Notes: generated by a model not told the origin, from the sequence alone. Positions 35,801 through 44,102 are shown, counted from the stretch's first letter. The stretch: DNA of 64,000 nucleotides from JAGGSN01 sp965603725 (GCA_965603725.1 CBFDEC010000009.1:25458-89457), one strand, 5' to 3'. Numbers and translations are program-made.

Positions 35801-36922
35801 GGTATATTCTTTACGCCAACGGGCTCCGACATCACCGCAGAAAAGAGAGCCAAAGGCAAGGCCAATACGGATACGGAATCGCTTATTTGTTAATTTTAAC
35901 AGCCTGGTCGCGCACTTGATCGCATTTAATTCATCATTTTCCCTCTTTACGGGCGCGCCGAATAAAACTAACAACTTATGACCATTAAAATAGGGATCAA
36001 TTCGGGCAATGCTACCGCCTGAATTTGTTATCGTTGTAAATGCATCTTTAAGTATAGAATTCAATTTATTAATAGAGGGTTCAAGATTACAGTCCTGGTC
36101 GCTGAAGTCATACACGAAATTTGAGAAAAGGACAACTATCTGACGATACTCGCTTTGAAGAGATCTCTTTAAGCCATAGGTTTTAATGCGTTCCAATACA
36201 TCTGTTGCCAGATAAGATTCAGGTATTGAAGAGCTGATAAGTGCATCAGAATAAGGTTCGACTAAGGCTAAGTCCAAATGTTTTTGCATTTGGGTTTCGG
36301 GTTTCAGTTCAAAATAACCATTTTCAAGCTGAGATAGTTGTTTAGGTTCAAGATGCTTTTCGGCGAGGAATGGTCCGATCGCCATCTGGTTTGACCCGGC
36401 TGTGTCGCATGCTTTCATGACTACTTGGAAAAGCTTACCGATAGGTTCAGCTTCAAGCCTGATGCCCGGGTCACCCAATGAAGCAAGGTGGAAACTGCCC
36501 AATTCGGCGCCTACATGGATCTTTAAAGGCTTTTCTTTTGTAATAGGAAAACTATTGTTCACCTCTTTTAAGGCTTTTAGAGTATACCCGAAGAAACTGC
36601 CGGTATCTAAATGTTCGGGAAAGCAGCACCATAAGGCATCGCCGGCGAATTTGAGTATATCACCGTCGAAACGAAATACCTCCTTTGACATTGCCTCGAA
36701 GAACTCATTTAACAGATCGGTCAGGATCTCGGGGCCCTCCTTGCCTCGTTTTGATAAGTGACGGGTCAAGGCGGTGAACCCTGATGCATCAATGCATATT
36801 ACGACACCTTTATGTTTGCTAATAATATGGACTTTATCTGGAGAGGCTTCGTTGTACCAGTTTATAATTGTTTGGGAAATATATGGCGCCAGAATAGAAT
36901 TGGATGTTATACTATTATCCAT
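32849..36922 (-). CDS. soluble-adenylyl-cyclase-like protein: two class III cyclase domains, AAA ATPase, TPR
   Basis: A 1357-residue cytoplasmic protein. Cyclase domain C1 (about 38-185) has both metal-binding aspartates, D45 in ICIDASGF and D95 in KFAGDAL, but the transition-state Asn...Arg pair is replaced (GKLFQVVMK: Q166, K170). C2 (about 258-425) lacks the metal aspartates (VVLFSNF, NGHKLLVLF) but keeps N381 and R385 in GDGINMAARL. The two halves therefore complement each other in one composite site, as in mammalian soluble adenylyl cyclase, with which the whole layout agrees. A STAND-like ATPase follows with Walker A GETGVGKS and Walker B LIIIDDFDKAD, then from about 830 a TPR superhelix. 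It is expected to make cAMP under control of the ATPase/TPR part. A cNMP-binding protein is encoded 99 bp upstream in the same direction. Confidence 0.92.
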   Translation of the reverse strand: MDNSITSNSILAPYISQTIINWYNEASPDKVHIISKHKGVVICIDASGFTALTRHLSKRGKEGPEILTDLLNEFFEAMSKEVFRFDGDILKFAGDALWCCFPEHLDTGSFFGYTLKALKEVNNSFPITKEKPLKIHVGAELGSFHLASLGDPGIRLEAEPIGKLFQVVMKACDTAGSNQMAIGPFLAEKHLEPKQLSQLENGYFELKPETQMQKHLDLALVEPYSDALISSSIPESYLATDVLERIKTYGLKRSLQSEYRQIVVLFSNFVYDFSDQDCNLEPSINKLNSILKDAFTTITNSGGSIARIDPYFNGHKLLVLFGAPVKRENDELNAIKCATRLLKLTNKRFRIRIGLAFGSLFCGDVGARWRKEYTVMGDGINMAARLMSKSQWGNVLIDTTLRDRLPKEITTQPVTLSLKGAGDAVVCHRFTGIIEAYSDEAFTQFIVGQRKELGVLKDNLVKTIAGSKQLLIITGETGVGKSALINKFTGSINNIPVVKLGCKRLILFKRGWLIKKLISDLYDIWSPAQKPSLEVFIRNTLGDTWLPVLAKTLDLRVEDNIWTKGLTPELRNAKAGEMFNKLIEALIDSPRLIIIDDFDKADEQTQALILPIVNAPSNMPLMLVIVARNADFIRTVNDSAFKELRLHPPGNDEWRDFFQQKFHKGKKESELFEHLLNASGGNPHFIMEFIVRSVEQNILIPNKLTRKLELGDSKLVLSIPGSLSELLLSRFDNLQEIDRVILKAAAASRGGFSAELLSKVLTEFNSSEIENRFAGLAKSGFLSFDPNKRNYNFTHVSMSDVVYSCLPESQLHTLHQQYASVLEPVHAETQPKQLAFHFFRAKLWEKAFRYSLQSAIEAANAYSLNEASHLFDQCLKVVDLYNVDDYNVLDVFTFYAEFNKLLMLEGQFDNAYPILRRWYQLGKKLNNPEEYFAAAVEMAHLLWKQSRYSRSHNILQIIISSDLANSYEAILTKAYYIMAHLERRIGNFSEAREYGYKSIELAERISDYRTLIDAYNIIGLAQWGEGKLAEAAINYKKSLEIGKDIDGMFVQAQTSSNLAIIYWEQGDFIAAEGMTAKSVDVFRNIGDKRNEAYALGNLASLQRIIGKFRSARELFLQADLVFEKLDDKHAHYYIVGNIGDIDLIEGDIDIAERRFNEVTEFARSVGDNELLAECGVRLGELAFLKRQILEAELKYNEAIEMAKAIKSTEYQIRGYIGLARLLIGKRDSEAALELINLISNMAEENIAVLPLNEAGFLLGEYFRINGEINNAVNSYKNVFIYARNQNIFELKLKCAVRIYELDPDTRVSAEESLMQLSSEFIEQNDQRTWIKILNSPYFSYFSDVLKKITAVNIDLSP

Positions 36923-37021
36923 AAAATTGCAATTCCTAACAGCAATTATAATAAAATCCTATTTGCCCGATATGATAAAATCCCGACCGTTTCTGCCTGG
37001 TCATAATAATTTCATTGGGTT

Positions 37022-38566
37022 TTATTCTGCCTGAGTCCGAACACCATCGACATCCTTTGTATCAAGACGCAAGGGAAGCCATATCTGAAACGTTGTGCCT
37101 TCTGAAGGTTGGGAGTCGACTTGAAGCTTCCCGCCATGACTTTCAATAATTTTCCTCATAGTAACCAGTCCAATTTCATGTTCGTTTGGTTTATCTTTAT
37201 AACGGTCTACAGAAGGTTGTGATAACTGCTTTATATCAAAACCGGGGCCATTGTCGGTTATTTTGATTATAGCGAAAGATTCCTCGTTTGGTTTTAACAG
37301 TTCTACCCTGATTTTCTTTTTTTTCTTGGATTTTAATTTGTTAAGAGCTTCAGCTGCATTATTTAAAAGGTTAATGACAACACTCTGAATTTGGCTTTCT
37401 TCAATTAATATTTTCGTAGGAAAATCAGGCGCAGTAATATAAGTTATATTTATATTGTTAAACTTGCCCTGTGATTGACAATATTTAACAATTAACCTGA
37501 TAGTTGCCCGAAGATCAACAAATGAAAAAACGTTTTTGGTACTTCGGTAAAGCATGAAATTTTCAGCAAATTCAAAAACTAACTGAGATATATCCTCAAT
37601 TGATTGTATAGGTTTGCCCAACTCTTTCTTTAATTCATCAGATAGCTTAGAAACCACTTTTCCCATATTTTTAATCAAAGATTCTAAGATATCGTTAATC
37701 CCATACGCCATTTCTACTGCTGTCTGTTGAACGCTGACAAATTTCTCATAGTCTGTAATAGTTCTGTTAAGTCTTTGAAGTTCGGATATATCCTGGCAAA
37801 TCAGAAAGTGTACAATATTGTTTTCATATCCTGTTAGAGCGGTAATTGACAAATAGACCGGAAACTCCTGGTCATAGCGTTTGCCTGTAACTTCACCACT
37901 CCAAGTTTCATTGATTTTTAAGATATGTTCATTAAGACGAAAATTAGCAAAAAGGCTATTTATTTTTCTACTATCACCGGTTATAGGAATTCCAAACATA
38001 TTGGCTGCGACTTTACTCATTCTGAAAATATCTCCTTCAGCTGTGACCAGAAAAAGCGCTGAAGGGGTTTGGTCGATTACTTCGTCGAGGAAAGCATTTA
38101 ACCCGGCAAGTTCACGGTTTGATTCAGTTAACAGGCGATTGCTATCTTCAAGTTCAAATATCCGCAGAGAATCAGACTCTCTTAGTTTTGTGCTGAGACT
38201 TTTCAACATATGGACTGATAGGGAAGGCAGTTCTTGAATCACTTTATCAAAATTTTCCTTTGAAAACTCCAGGACTTCACAATCTGTTTTGGCAACAGCA
38301 GTTGCACTGCGCGGAGTTTCCTCAACCAAGGACATTTCACCTAAAAATTCTCCTGCTTTTCTAGTAGCAATCTCCAGAAGTTCGTTTTTTTTAGGACTTA
38401 GCTTCATTATCTTAACAGTACCGTTAAGTATAAGAAGCATAGTATTGCCGCGCTCACCTTCGGAAAAGATTATCTGTTCAGGTGCGTACTTCGAGTATTT
38501 TCCTGCCAGTTTGACCAGAAAAAGGTCACGCGCTGATTTAGAGATACTTTGCTCTGTGGTTTCCAT
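37022..38566 (-). CDS. cyclic-nucleotide-binding PAS protein with GHKL ATPase, H-box His missing
   Basis: A 514-residue protein. Residues 20-125 form a Crp-like cNMP-binding domain; the phosphate-binding cassette FLGEMSLVEETPRSATA keeps the ribose-contacting Glu (E77) and the phosphate-contacting Arg (R86). A coiled coil (about 125-160) leads to a PAS domain (160-265). The region where HisKA is expected reads EMAYGINDILESL, with Y288 in place of the phospho-accepting His. The HATPase is intact: N-box NLLNNAAEALNK, G1 TDNGPGF, G2 IGLVTMRKIIESHGG. It lies next to the cyclase gene and is cotranscribed toward it. It would sense the cyclase product; whether it acts as a kinase on another residue or only as an ATP-dependent switch is open. 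Confidence 0.9.
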   Translation of the reverse strand: METTEQSISKSARDLFLVKLAGKYSKYAPEQIIFSEGERGNTMLLILNGTVKIMKLSPKKNELLEIATRKAGEFLGEMSLVEETPRSATAVAKTDCEVLEFSKENFDKVIQELPSLSVHMLKSLSTKLRESDSLRIFELEDSNRLLTESNRELAGLNAFLDEVIDQTPSALFLVTAEGDIFRMSKVAANMFGIPITGDSRKINSLFANFRLNEHILKINETWSGEVTGKRYDQEFPVYLSITALTGYENNIVHFLICQDISELQRLNRTITDYEKFVSVQQTAVEMAYGINDILESLIKNMGKVVSKLSDELKKELGKPIQSIEDISQLVFEFAENFMLYRSTKNVFSFVDLRATIRLIVKYCQSQGKFNNINITYITAPDFPTKILIEESQIQSVVINLLNNAAEALNKLKSKKKKKIRVELLKPNEESFAIIKITDNGPGFDIKQLSQPSVDRYKDKPNEHEIGLVTMRKIIESHGGKLQVDSQPSEGTTFQIWLPLRLDTKDVDGVRTQAE

Positions 38567-38664
38567 ATTACAAATATCGACTTCTATTAAAGCTCCTTAA
38601 TAAATATTAACAGATATTGAAATTCAGAGTATTCAGGGTAAATTCATGTAAAAACCAGTGTTTG

Positions 38665-39360
38665 CTAGTGTCCTGTCCCAGAAATACATTCACATAGTCT
38701 TTTAATATTCGCCAAGATAGAATCAGCTGTAGCTGTCCAGACGAACGGTCTTGTTTTGGAATTATACACCTGAACGAATTGTTCGATCTTTTTTACCAAA
38801 GCTTTAACGCTTTGAAAAGTTCCCCGACGGACAGCCCACTGAGTTATAATATTGAACCACTACTGTCCGGCCTTTTTTTAGAGCAAGATGATTGATTTGG
38901 CAATAACGAAATATTGGCAAATAATAACCGGATTTGATTAAAGGAGTTAGAACTCCTGCATCAAACGGAAATATTTTTAAAGGTTATAGATATTATTTTG
39001 GCATACGAAAATTGTCATCCCTGCGAAAGCAGGGATCCATGATTATTGATGCTATATCTGTTGTTTTTAAGTAATAGCGATTGAATGAGATGTACCGCTA
39101 TATGGATTCCCGCTTTCGCGGGAATGACAGTTGTAAATTTACTGTTTACAGAAAGGCCGGACAGTAGTGATATTGAACCAAATCTCAACCTGATTGAGCC
39201 AGGATGAATAAGTTGGGGTGTAGTGCACATGATAACGGGGACGGGCTGCTAACCAACGCTTGACCTTGACATGTTTGTGAGTAACGTAATTGTCTATGAT
39301 TAAGTGGATATCCAGTTGCTCGGGGACGTTGGCATCGATATGTTTTAGGAATTTAATGGT
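38665..39360 (-). pseudogene. IS630-family transposase, C-terminal fragment interrupted by a MITE
   Basis: Reading the reverse strand gives IKFLKHIDANVPEQLD, LIIDNYVTHKHVKVKRWL and HYTPTYSSWLNQVE, the second and third catalytic regions of IS630/Tc1 transposases, then after removing the inserted element IWFNIITQWAVRRGTF and an end at TAG 38665-38667. The N-terminal two thirds are missing upstream of about 39360, where a 16-bp direct repeat (39356-39371 and 39421-39436) marks a rearranged junction with the cas4 fragment. It is not functional. Confidence 0.85.
38858..39169. mobile_element. 312-bp MITE with 18-bp terminal inverted repeats and 9-bp target duplication
   Basis: The ends CACTACTGTCCGGCCTTT (38858-38875) and its exact complement (39152-39169) bound a non-coding insert. 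ATATTGAAC occurs directly on both sides (38849-38857 and 39170-39178), and removing the element plus one copy restores the transposase frame. Inside are two inverted modules of the common GTCATTCCCGCGAAAGCGGGAAT type (about 39014-39040 and 39104-39129). No transposase is encoded, so it must be moved in trans. Confidence 0.9.
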
Positions 39361-39418
39361 TCGATTAAAAGGTTATCGGGTCTCCCGTTGTACCGCTGAA
39401 GCAAATATTTCTATACCA

Positions 39419-39631
39419 CTATGGTTCGATTAAAAGCTGTTTACTTTCACATTGTTCATGAATCGCTTTGCCATCAGCCACGTAATCAGATTCCTGTTCC
39501 ATCTCAAGGCCATGAGTAAAATACCACAGCTTGCGACAGCAGACCTGATAATGATTTATCTCGGTGCCGGTAGCTTTTGGAAGAATTTGGCTGATGTCAT
39601 CCTTATCTATAAATGTGAGTTCGTCCTGCAT
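39419..39631 (-). pseudogene. cas4: cas4 5' fragment
   Basis: The 70 residues resemble the start of Cas4 exonucleases: GTEINHYQVCCRKLWYFTHGLEME with its first iron-sulphur cysteine, then SDYVADGKAIHEQC. The nuclease core (about 100 further residues and three cysteines) is gone; the frame ends at a rearranged junction beside the IS630 fragment. Its ATG overlaps the cas3 stop (TAATG), the normal coupling in type I-B operons. cas1 and cas2, expected next, are absent. Confidence 0.82.
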
Positions 39632-41849
39632 TATAATATTTCACATGATGCTATTGGCTGGTCAATTAGAGGGCCATATTCATTGTCGTATTCTGTCTTT
39701 ATGTACAGCGTTTTGTTTTCCTTCATTAGTAAACCGTTTCTATTTAGTTGATGATATCGATAAAGCGGGACAAACAGGATAAAATCACGGCTGTCAAAAT
39801 ACCGCTTCTCCTCAATGCATTTCTGATATTCCTCGTAATATCTAATAGGCACTGCTTCAATGCTTTTGTAAAGATTATCCATGTTGGTATCATCTTTTGA
39901 TTCAATAAATGGTGCTATGCTTGACAAGTGACTTTTGAATAATCTGCGTGTTTTGCTATATTCTTTATCTTCATCTGCATTGTAACCGTCTTTACAAACC
40001 TCCTCAACTACTTTGCGGGCGGCTTGCTCGGTAAACTTATCAATTTTCTTCAATTCTAAAACTGACCGTTTAACGAGATCATTTTCATAAGGATTATTCT
40101 CGATGCCAGAGCCATCTTCAAATACAAAAACATCAGCAAGTTCCATTCTTTTTTTACGGTTGACACGCCCGAATCTTTGCAATAGTGCATCAATAGGGGC
40201 CGGTTCGGTAAAGAGCGCATCATAGTCAATATCAAGCGACACTTCGACAGCCTGAGTCCCGATAAGAAAGCGGGCATCTTTTAGCATACGCTCTTTTTCC
40301 CGACGGTCTTTGATTGTGAAGCGGCTGTGAAGCAGACATCCGCCTTCATGCTTTTCCGAAAGATATTTGTAGACCTCAATCGAACGATCTACTTGATTGC
40401 ATACAATAAGCGGTCTCTTACCTTTCTTAAGAGATTCCTCTAACATCTGAATATTTTCTATGATATCACCGGGTTTGACAATTATCTTATGGCGGGCATA
40501 AGACTGAAGGTACTCTTTATCCGGCGTTATAAAAACATCACTGTCAATAACCTCGGCCACCCATCATTTGAGAAATTCCGGCATGGTCGCCGACATTATC
40601 ATAAATTTCGCATCGAGATTGCTTTTCAGATATTCAATCATACTTAATATCAGCGCTGTAACATGAGGGTCATAGACGTGAATCTCATCAAAGATAAAAA
40701 GACCGCCTGCCATTTCAGTTAAGCGAACCTCAAAACGTTTACAGCCGAAAAATGCATTGAGCAATTGATACGGCGTGGTAACTTTAACCTGGCAGTATAT
40801 CAGGCGGGCAAGGCTGTTTAGTTTTTTAGCATCCTCAACATTTTCTTTATAGTCCTCAGATTTTTGTGATAAATCCCGGTATATATAATCAAGTGAGCGT
40901 CCATGAACTATGCCCAATTGCTCTTCGTTAAGCCTCCAGTCTATTTTTAATCGTTCATACATAGCGTTGATGCTTGCCATATAGGGGAGAACATAGAAAA
41001 TTCTGCGAGACCGCTGTTTATTTTGATTGTATTCCGCCCAGAGCAATGAGGCTTCGGTTTTACCTTTACCGGTAGGAGCGTTTAAGATAGGTGGCCGGAT
41101 GTTTTCGCCGCTTGCTTCTGGAATTTGTATAAATTGAAATCTTTTTTAATGATAATCTGGTTTGCTCTAGGGATAGGCGGCGGAAGTTTTTTCTTGCCGC
41201 CCGAGGCGAGATGGTCGCAGGTAACAAGTATCCCGCGCATGAAAACGCCGGTAATGATTTCCTGTTGGGAAAGAAGACCATCTTCAGCTTTAATTCTATA
41301 GCGATTTATGTCATCATAAACAGGATTATAATCATCAGGGATTGCCGGCAGGTTATTAATGCGGTATTCTGAATTAGTCAGCTTAGATTGTTGAATTTTT
41401 AGCGAATCGAAAACAGGCTCTAACTTTGTTAAATTTAATTTGAGTTGTTCGGCCTTTTCCTTAAATACTTTAAACCCATTATGGCGGCCTCCGGAAAGCC
41501 CTGTTTTTTCTTTCAGGTTTACTATGTCTTTATGGTGAGTAGCAATTGCGAGAAGTATAAATGTTTTATCTTCATCAGAAACCGGCAATTCCGGTAAAAA
41601 CAGCGTTGATAGAATCTCATGACGGTAATGCCCGTTATCATTGTTTCCATGCAAATAGTCCTGAAAGCCGCTGGCGGCCTTGCCAAAATCATGGAACAAG
41701 ACCGCCCGGAAAAGCAATTCAAACAGGTTCTGCCTATCTGCAACAATTGGATAGTAATCAAACCGCTGTATAAAATCAGACAAAACTGAAAGGCAATTTT
41801 GTGTATGCTGATCTAATGATTCATCCGGGTCTTTTTTAGCCAGTATCAT
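39631..41849 (-). pseudogene. cas3: cas3 helicase-nuclease, broken by a frameshift and an in-frame stop
   Basis: Three consecutive segments make one Cas3. The first (41849-41082) has the HD nuclease: HTQNCL, FHDFGKAASGFQ, YRHEI and ATHHKD. A one-base loss near 41100 shifts the frame just before the helicase Walker A (NAPTGKGKTEASL). The second segment has DEIH in FIFDEIHVYD and the SAT motif in MSATMPEFLK, then an in-frame TGA at 40564-40566. The third continues in the same frame (WVAEVIDSDVF) to helicase motifs V/VI (VEVSLDIDYDA, QRFGRVNR). The protein cannot be made whole. Overlap with cas5 upstream and cas4 downstream keeps the ancestral order. Confidence 0.88.
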
Positions 41850-42506
41850 TTAACATATCCTTGTAGCTATGAATATAGACCCCTTGATTAAGTTCACTGT
41901 CAAAGAATAAATTATCACCCTGGATAGTTTGCTCATTCTCCTGAAGGCAGAATATCTGTATTATGGCAGCCTGACGGGGAATTGTATCTTTAAAAAAGAC
42001 GGGCAGTGGAAATATTGGACCAGCAATACCTTTAAGTTCATTCGGCTTATTCGGTCTATACGGCAGCAGCGAACCGTTAATTTTTACTTCCTCTACCTTT
42101 TCCAATTCCACTTTTTCGATTTTTTATACATAGACAAGATCACTTGAGCGTCCAAGCAATAAAGGGAAATATGGAGTTGAAAAATATTTCTCAAATTCGA
42201 CGTTTGTTAGATACAGATAAAGTCCCGGTTTATAATGAAATTCGCGTCTGATAACATTTTAACCGCCATATTTTCCTTTATCATTATAAACATGGATTGT
42301 CTCTAAATCTATTGCTTTGCCTTCTTTGCTGTAGATATAACCGACATCAGTATCAACAGGCGTAACCCATCTGCCTTTAGCCGCCGAAAGCAAGCCATAG
42401 ATAGTCGAAAGCGGTGGGCAGGCAGTGACGGCTGAATCCCGCTGATAAATGTGGGATACCGAAAAGAGGCAGTCAGCGCAGTTATTTTTATACGCAAAGC
42501 ATCCAT
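41836..42506 (-). pseudogene. cas5: cas5 (type I-B), frameshift and two in-frame stops
   Basis: Starts at ATG 42506 with MDALRIKITALTASFRYPTF, a typical Cas5 opening. A one-base loss near 42415 separates this from LSTIYGLLSAAKGRWVTPVDT. Two in-frame TAA codons follow at 42259-42261 and 42124-42126, around RREFHYKPGLYLYL and FPLLLGRSSDLVYV, before the C-terminal part (VEEVKINGSLLPYRPN to LNDTG). Four lesions in 224 codons show long neglect. It would have been a Cascade subunit. Confidence 0.85.
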
Positions 42507-42508
42507 TG

Positions 42509-42598
42509 TTATTCCTCGTAGAGTTTCGATTCTATCTCATCCCAGAATCTCTTAATTGCTTCAACAGGCGTACCATAGTCGAATTCAACTCTGTTGCG
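42509..42598 (-). pseudogene. cas7 3' fragment
   Basis: Thirty codons ending at TAA 42509-42511 read VEFDYGTPVEAIKRFWDEIE and SKLYEE. The position just before cas5 and the '.TP.EAI..FW.E' pattern fit the C-terminus of a type I-B Cas7 backbone protein. The 5' part has been replaced by a fabF fragment at about 42590. Confidence 0.55.
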
Positions 42599-42749
42599 CG
42601 AGCTTAGAACGAAAATCTGTCACATCAAAATGGGTAACTTTCGCAATTCCGTTTCGCCCAGCCATTAATCCTTCACAAAAATCCTTTACACCTATACCAA
42701 TCGGTGTTACAGCGCCCAAGCCTGTGATAACAACCTGATATTCGTTCAT
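42585..42749 (-). pseudogene. beta-ketoacyl-ACP synthase II (FabF) N-terminal fragment
   Basis: ATG 42749 opens a frame with VVITGLGAVTPIGIGVKDF and AGRNGIAKVTHFDVTDFRS, the N-terminus of FabF. After about 50 residues it runs into the cas7 fragment and stops at TGA 42585-42587. The rest of the roughly 410-residue enzyme, including the catalytic Cys-His-His, is missing, so this is a deletion or recombination scar. Confidence 0.82.
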
Positions 42750-42835
42750 GATAAGAAATTCCTTATAAAAGATATTACAAAGATTTTGAGGGCATACACT
42801 TGGCTGATATTAAGACACCGGATAGCACTGGACAT

Positions 42836-42943
42836 TTATTTGTTCTTCTTCTCTTCTTTCGATTTTCGTTTTTCCTTTGGACTACGCTGTGCCTTTTTCT
42901 GTTTTTCCCTTTTACCTTTATCTTTACTTCCTTTGTCACCCAT
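42836..42943 (-). CDS. small lysine-rich protein, 35 residues
   Basis: ATG 42943 with GGAG 9 nt upstream opens a 35-codon frame beginning MGDKGSKDKGKREKQ and ending EEKKNK, with a central SPKEKR. Nearly half the residues are Lys or Arg. Very similar short, highly basic proteins of unknown function are found in many bacteria. The composition suggests an unfolded, nucleic-acid- or ribosome-binding peptide, but that is inference. It stands between the fabF fragment and a repeat-rich gap. Confidence 0.65.
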   Translation of the reverse strand: MGDKGSKDKGKREKQKKAQRSPKEKRKSKEEKKNK

Positions 42944-43156
42944 GTCTGTTTCTCCGTGTTTAAAATTGACCTACACCGGTCATGGTGGGTCTCTTTTTGT
43001 TCTGATATCTGACCAAAGCCGCACTCCGATGATAGAATATAACAGCGGTGTTTGCGAAGGGCAAGAGAAAACCCCAGCGATCACCGGGGTCAATATCTAT
43101 GGCGGGAGTTACGAAACGAGTTCCGCAACTGGGTAATGCGCAGCGTTGCCTAAGAT

Positions 43157-43188
43157 GGCCCCGACCTCACTCTCAGCAAACTTTTGTG
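43157..43188 (-). repeat. dispersed repeat R, partial copy
   Basis: GGCCCCGACCTCACTCTC and the following AGCAAACTTTTGTG recur, with small changes, at 43404 and 44256 in the same orientation and inverted at 54416 and 55869. This copy holds only the terminal 32 bp of the unit. Confidence 0.8.
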
Positions 43189-43200
43189 TAAACGCCAGTT

Positions 43201-43236
43201 GAAAAATGTACCAGTAGTCGGTCGAAAAATGTACCA
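43201..43236. repeat. GAAAAATGTACCA direct repeat, probable IS end
   Basis: GAAAAATGTACCA occurs at 43201-43213 and again at 43224-43236, 23 bp apart. Repeats of this kind are found near the ends of IS21- or IS481-type elements. No transposase sequence is adjacent, so it is likely a scar. Confidence 0.45.
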
Positions 43237-43275
43237 CCCTGTGGTCAAATTGTAGCGGTTTAATATTTGCCTATT

Positions 43276-43435
43276 ATCAACAAAGAAGGTAGTCGCCGAC
43301 TGCCTTTTTTTATCCAGAGATTACCGCAGCCATCCCATCTGTATTAACACCCTCCCCCCCGAGCGGCCTTTTCATATTATCGTATTGTTGAGGCGGAAAA
43401 GGCGGCCCCGACTTCACTCTCAGCAAACTTTTGTG
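43276..43435 (-). repeat. dispersed repeat R, full 160-bp copy
   Basis: This is the most complete copy: ATCAACAAAGAAGG, a terminator-like stem (GGTAGTC-GCC-GACTGCC followed by seven Ts, 43288-43311), TCCAGAGATTACCGCAGCC, GAGCGGCCTTTTCATATTAT and finally the CCCCGACTTCACTCTCAGC core. It lies just 3' of the methyltransferase gene at 43545-44102. Confidence 0.8.
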
Positions 43436-43544
43436 AGTTTTGAATTAAGGATTCGATTTTGCTATACCACCATTGATGGAAGTCGTTAGAAGAAAATTGA
43501 TCTGATTTAGAAAGATATCTGCCGAACGCCAACTTTCAGAATAT

Positions 43545-44102
43545 TTAGCTCTTGATCAGCAAGACCGCCCAAGTTCGAATAAACTTTGGATGGCCAGCCA
43601 CTGATAGCCCAGCTTGTTGAGCTGCTGACTCGACAGTCTCACAGCAGCTGGCCGATGCGTGGTGACTGGGTTCGACAATGAGAAACTTTCCTCCCAGCTT
43701 CAACGCTTTTTGCGTTCCAGCCATGAGAGCGGGAACATCCGCCGCATGGTGGACTACAAAAAAGGCGAGTGAGAAGTCAATCTCGTCAGTAAGGTCGTCG
43801 ACTGCAAGACTGAAATCACTGCAGATTCGTGAGTCGATCCGTTCGGCCAGACCGCTATCAGCTGCTTGAAGCTTCAGGGACTCGATCTTTTCGGATTCCG
43901 TCTCGACACAGACAACGAGTCCGTCTGATCCCACCATCCGAGCCATCCCGAGACTGAAATAACCGTTTCCAAAGCCGATGTCGAGAACTGTCATTCCTGG
44001 CTTGATGAAATCCGCCAGAATCCTCCCGGGGTGGTGAAAAATACTCCTCAGAGTACAACAGAAGATGTGGTCAAGCCAATGAGAGCAAAATCGGTTGGCC
44101 AT
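43545..44102 (-). CDS. class I SAM-dependent methyltransferase
   Basis: A 185-residue cytoplasmic methyltransferase. Motif I is MTVLDIGFGNGYFSLGMA, followed by the acidic ribose-binding residue in VVCVETESEK, and later FSLAFFVVHH and LKLGGKFLIVEP. The N-terminus is Cys/His-rich (FCSHWLDHIFCC). The substrate is unknown; closest general resemblance is to UbiE/arsenite-type small-molecule methyltransferases. It stands alone and is bounded on both sides by copies of repeat R in the same orientation relative to the gene, like the second methyltransferase at 54719, which suggests repeat-borne gene modules. Confidence 0.85.
   Translation of the reverse strand: MANRFCSHWLDHIFCCTLRSIFHHPGRILADFIKPGMTVLDIGFGNGYFSLGMARMVGSDGLVVCVETESEKIESLKLQAADSGLAERIDSRICSDFSLAVDDLTDEIDFSLAFFVVHHAADVPALMAGTQKALKLGGKFLIVEPSHHASASCCETVESAAQQAGLSVAGHPKFIRTWAVLLIKS

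Noticed and set aside
40560..40566. In-frame TGA in cas3 as recoding (selenocysteine or TGA-sense code)
   Set aside because: Other genes in the window end properly at TGA (for example 1184-1186), no recoding stem is evident, and cas3 and cas5 carry several other lesions, so simple decay is the better reading.
42786..43136. Forward ORF of 116 codons
   Set aside because: It is antisense to the small Lys-rich gene at the start and Phe/Leu-rich because of that; no SD.
39419..43540. CRISPR array near the cas remnant
   Set aside because: No regularly spaced direct repeats of 25-40 bp with unique spacers are visible; the repeats near 43157-43435 are irregular and contain terminator-like stems.
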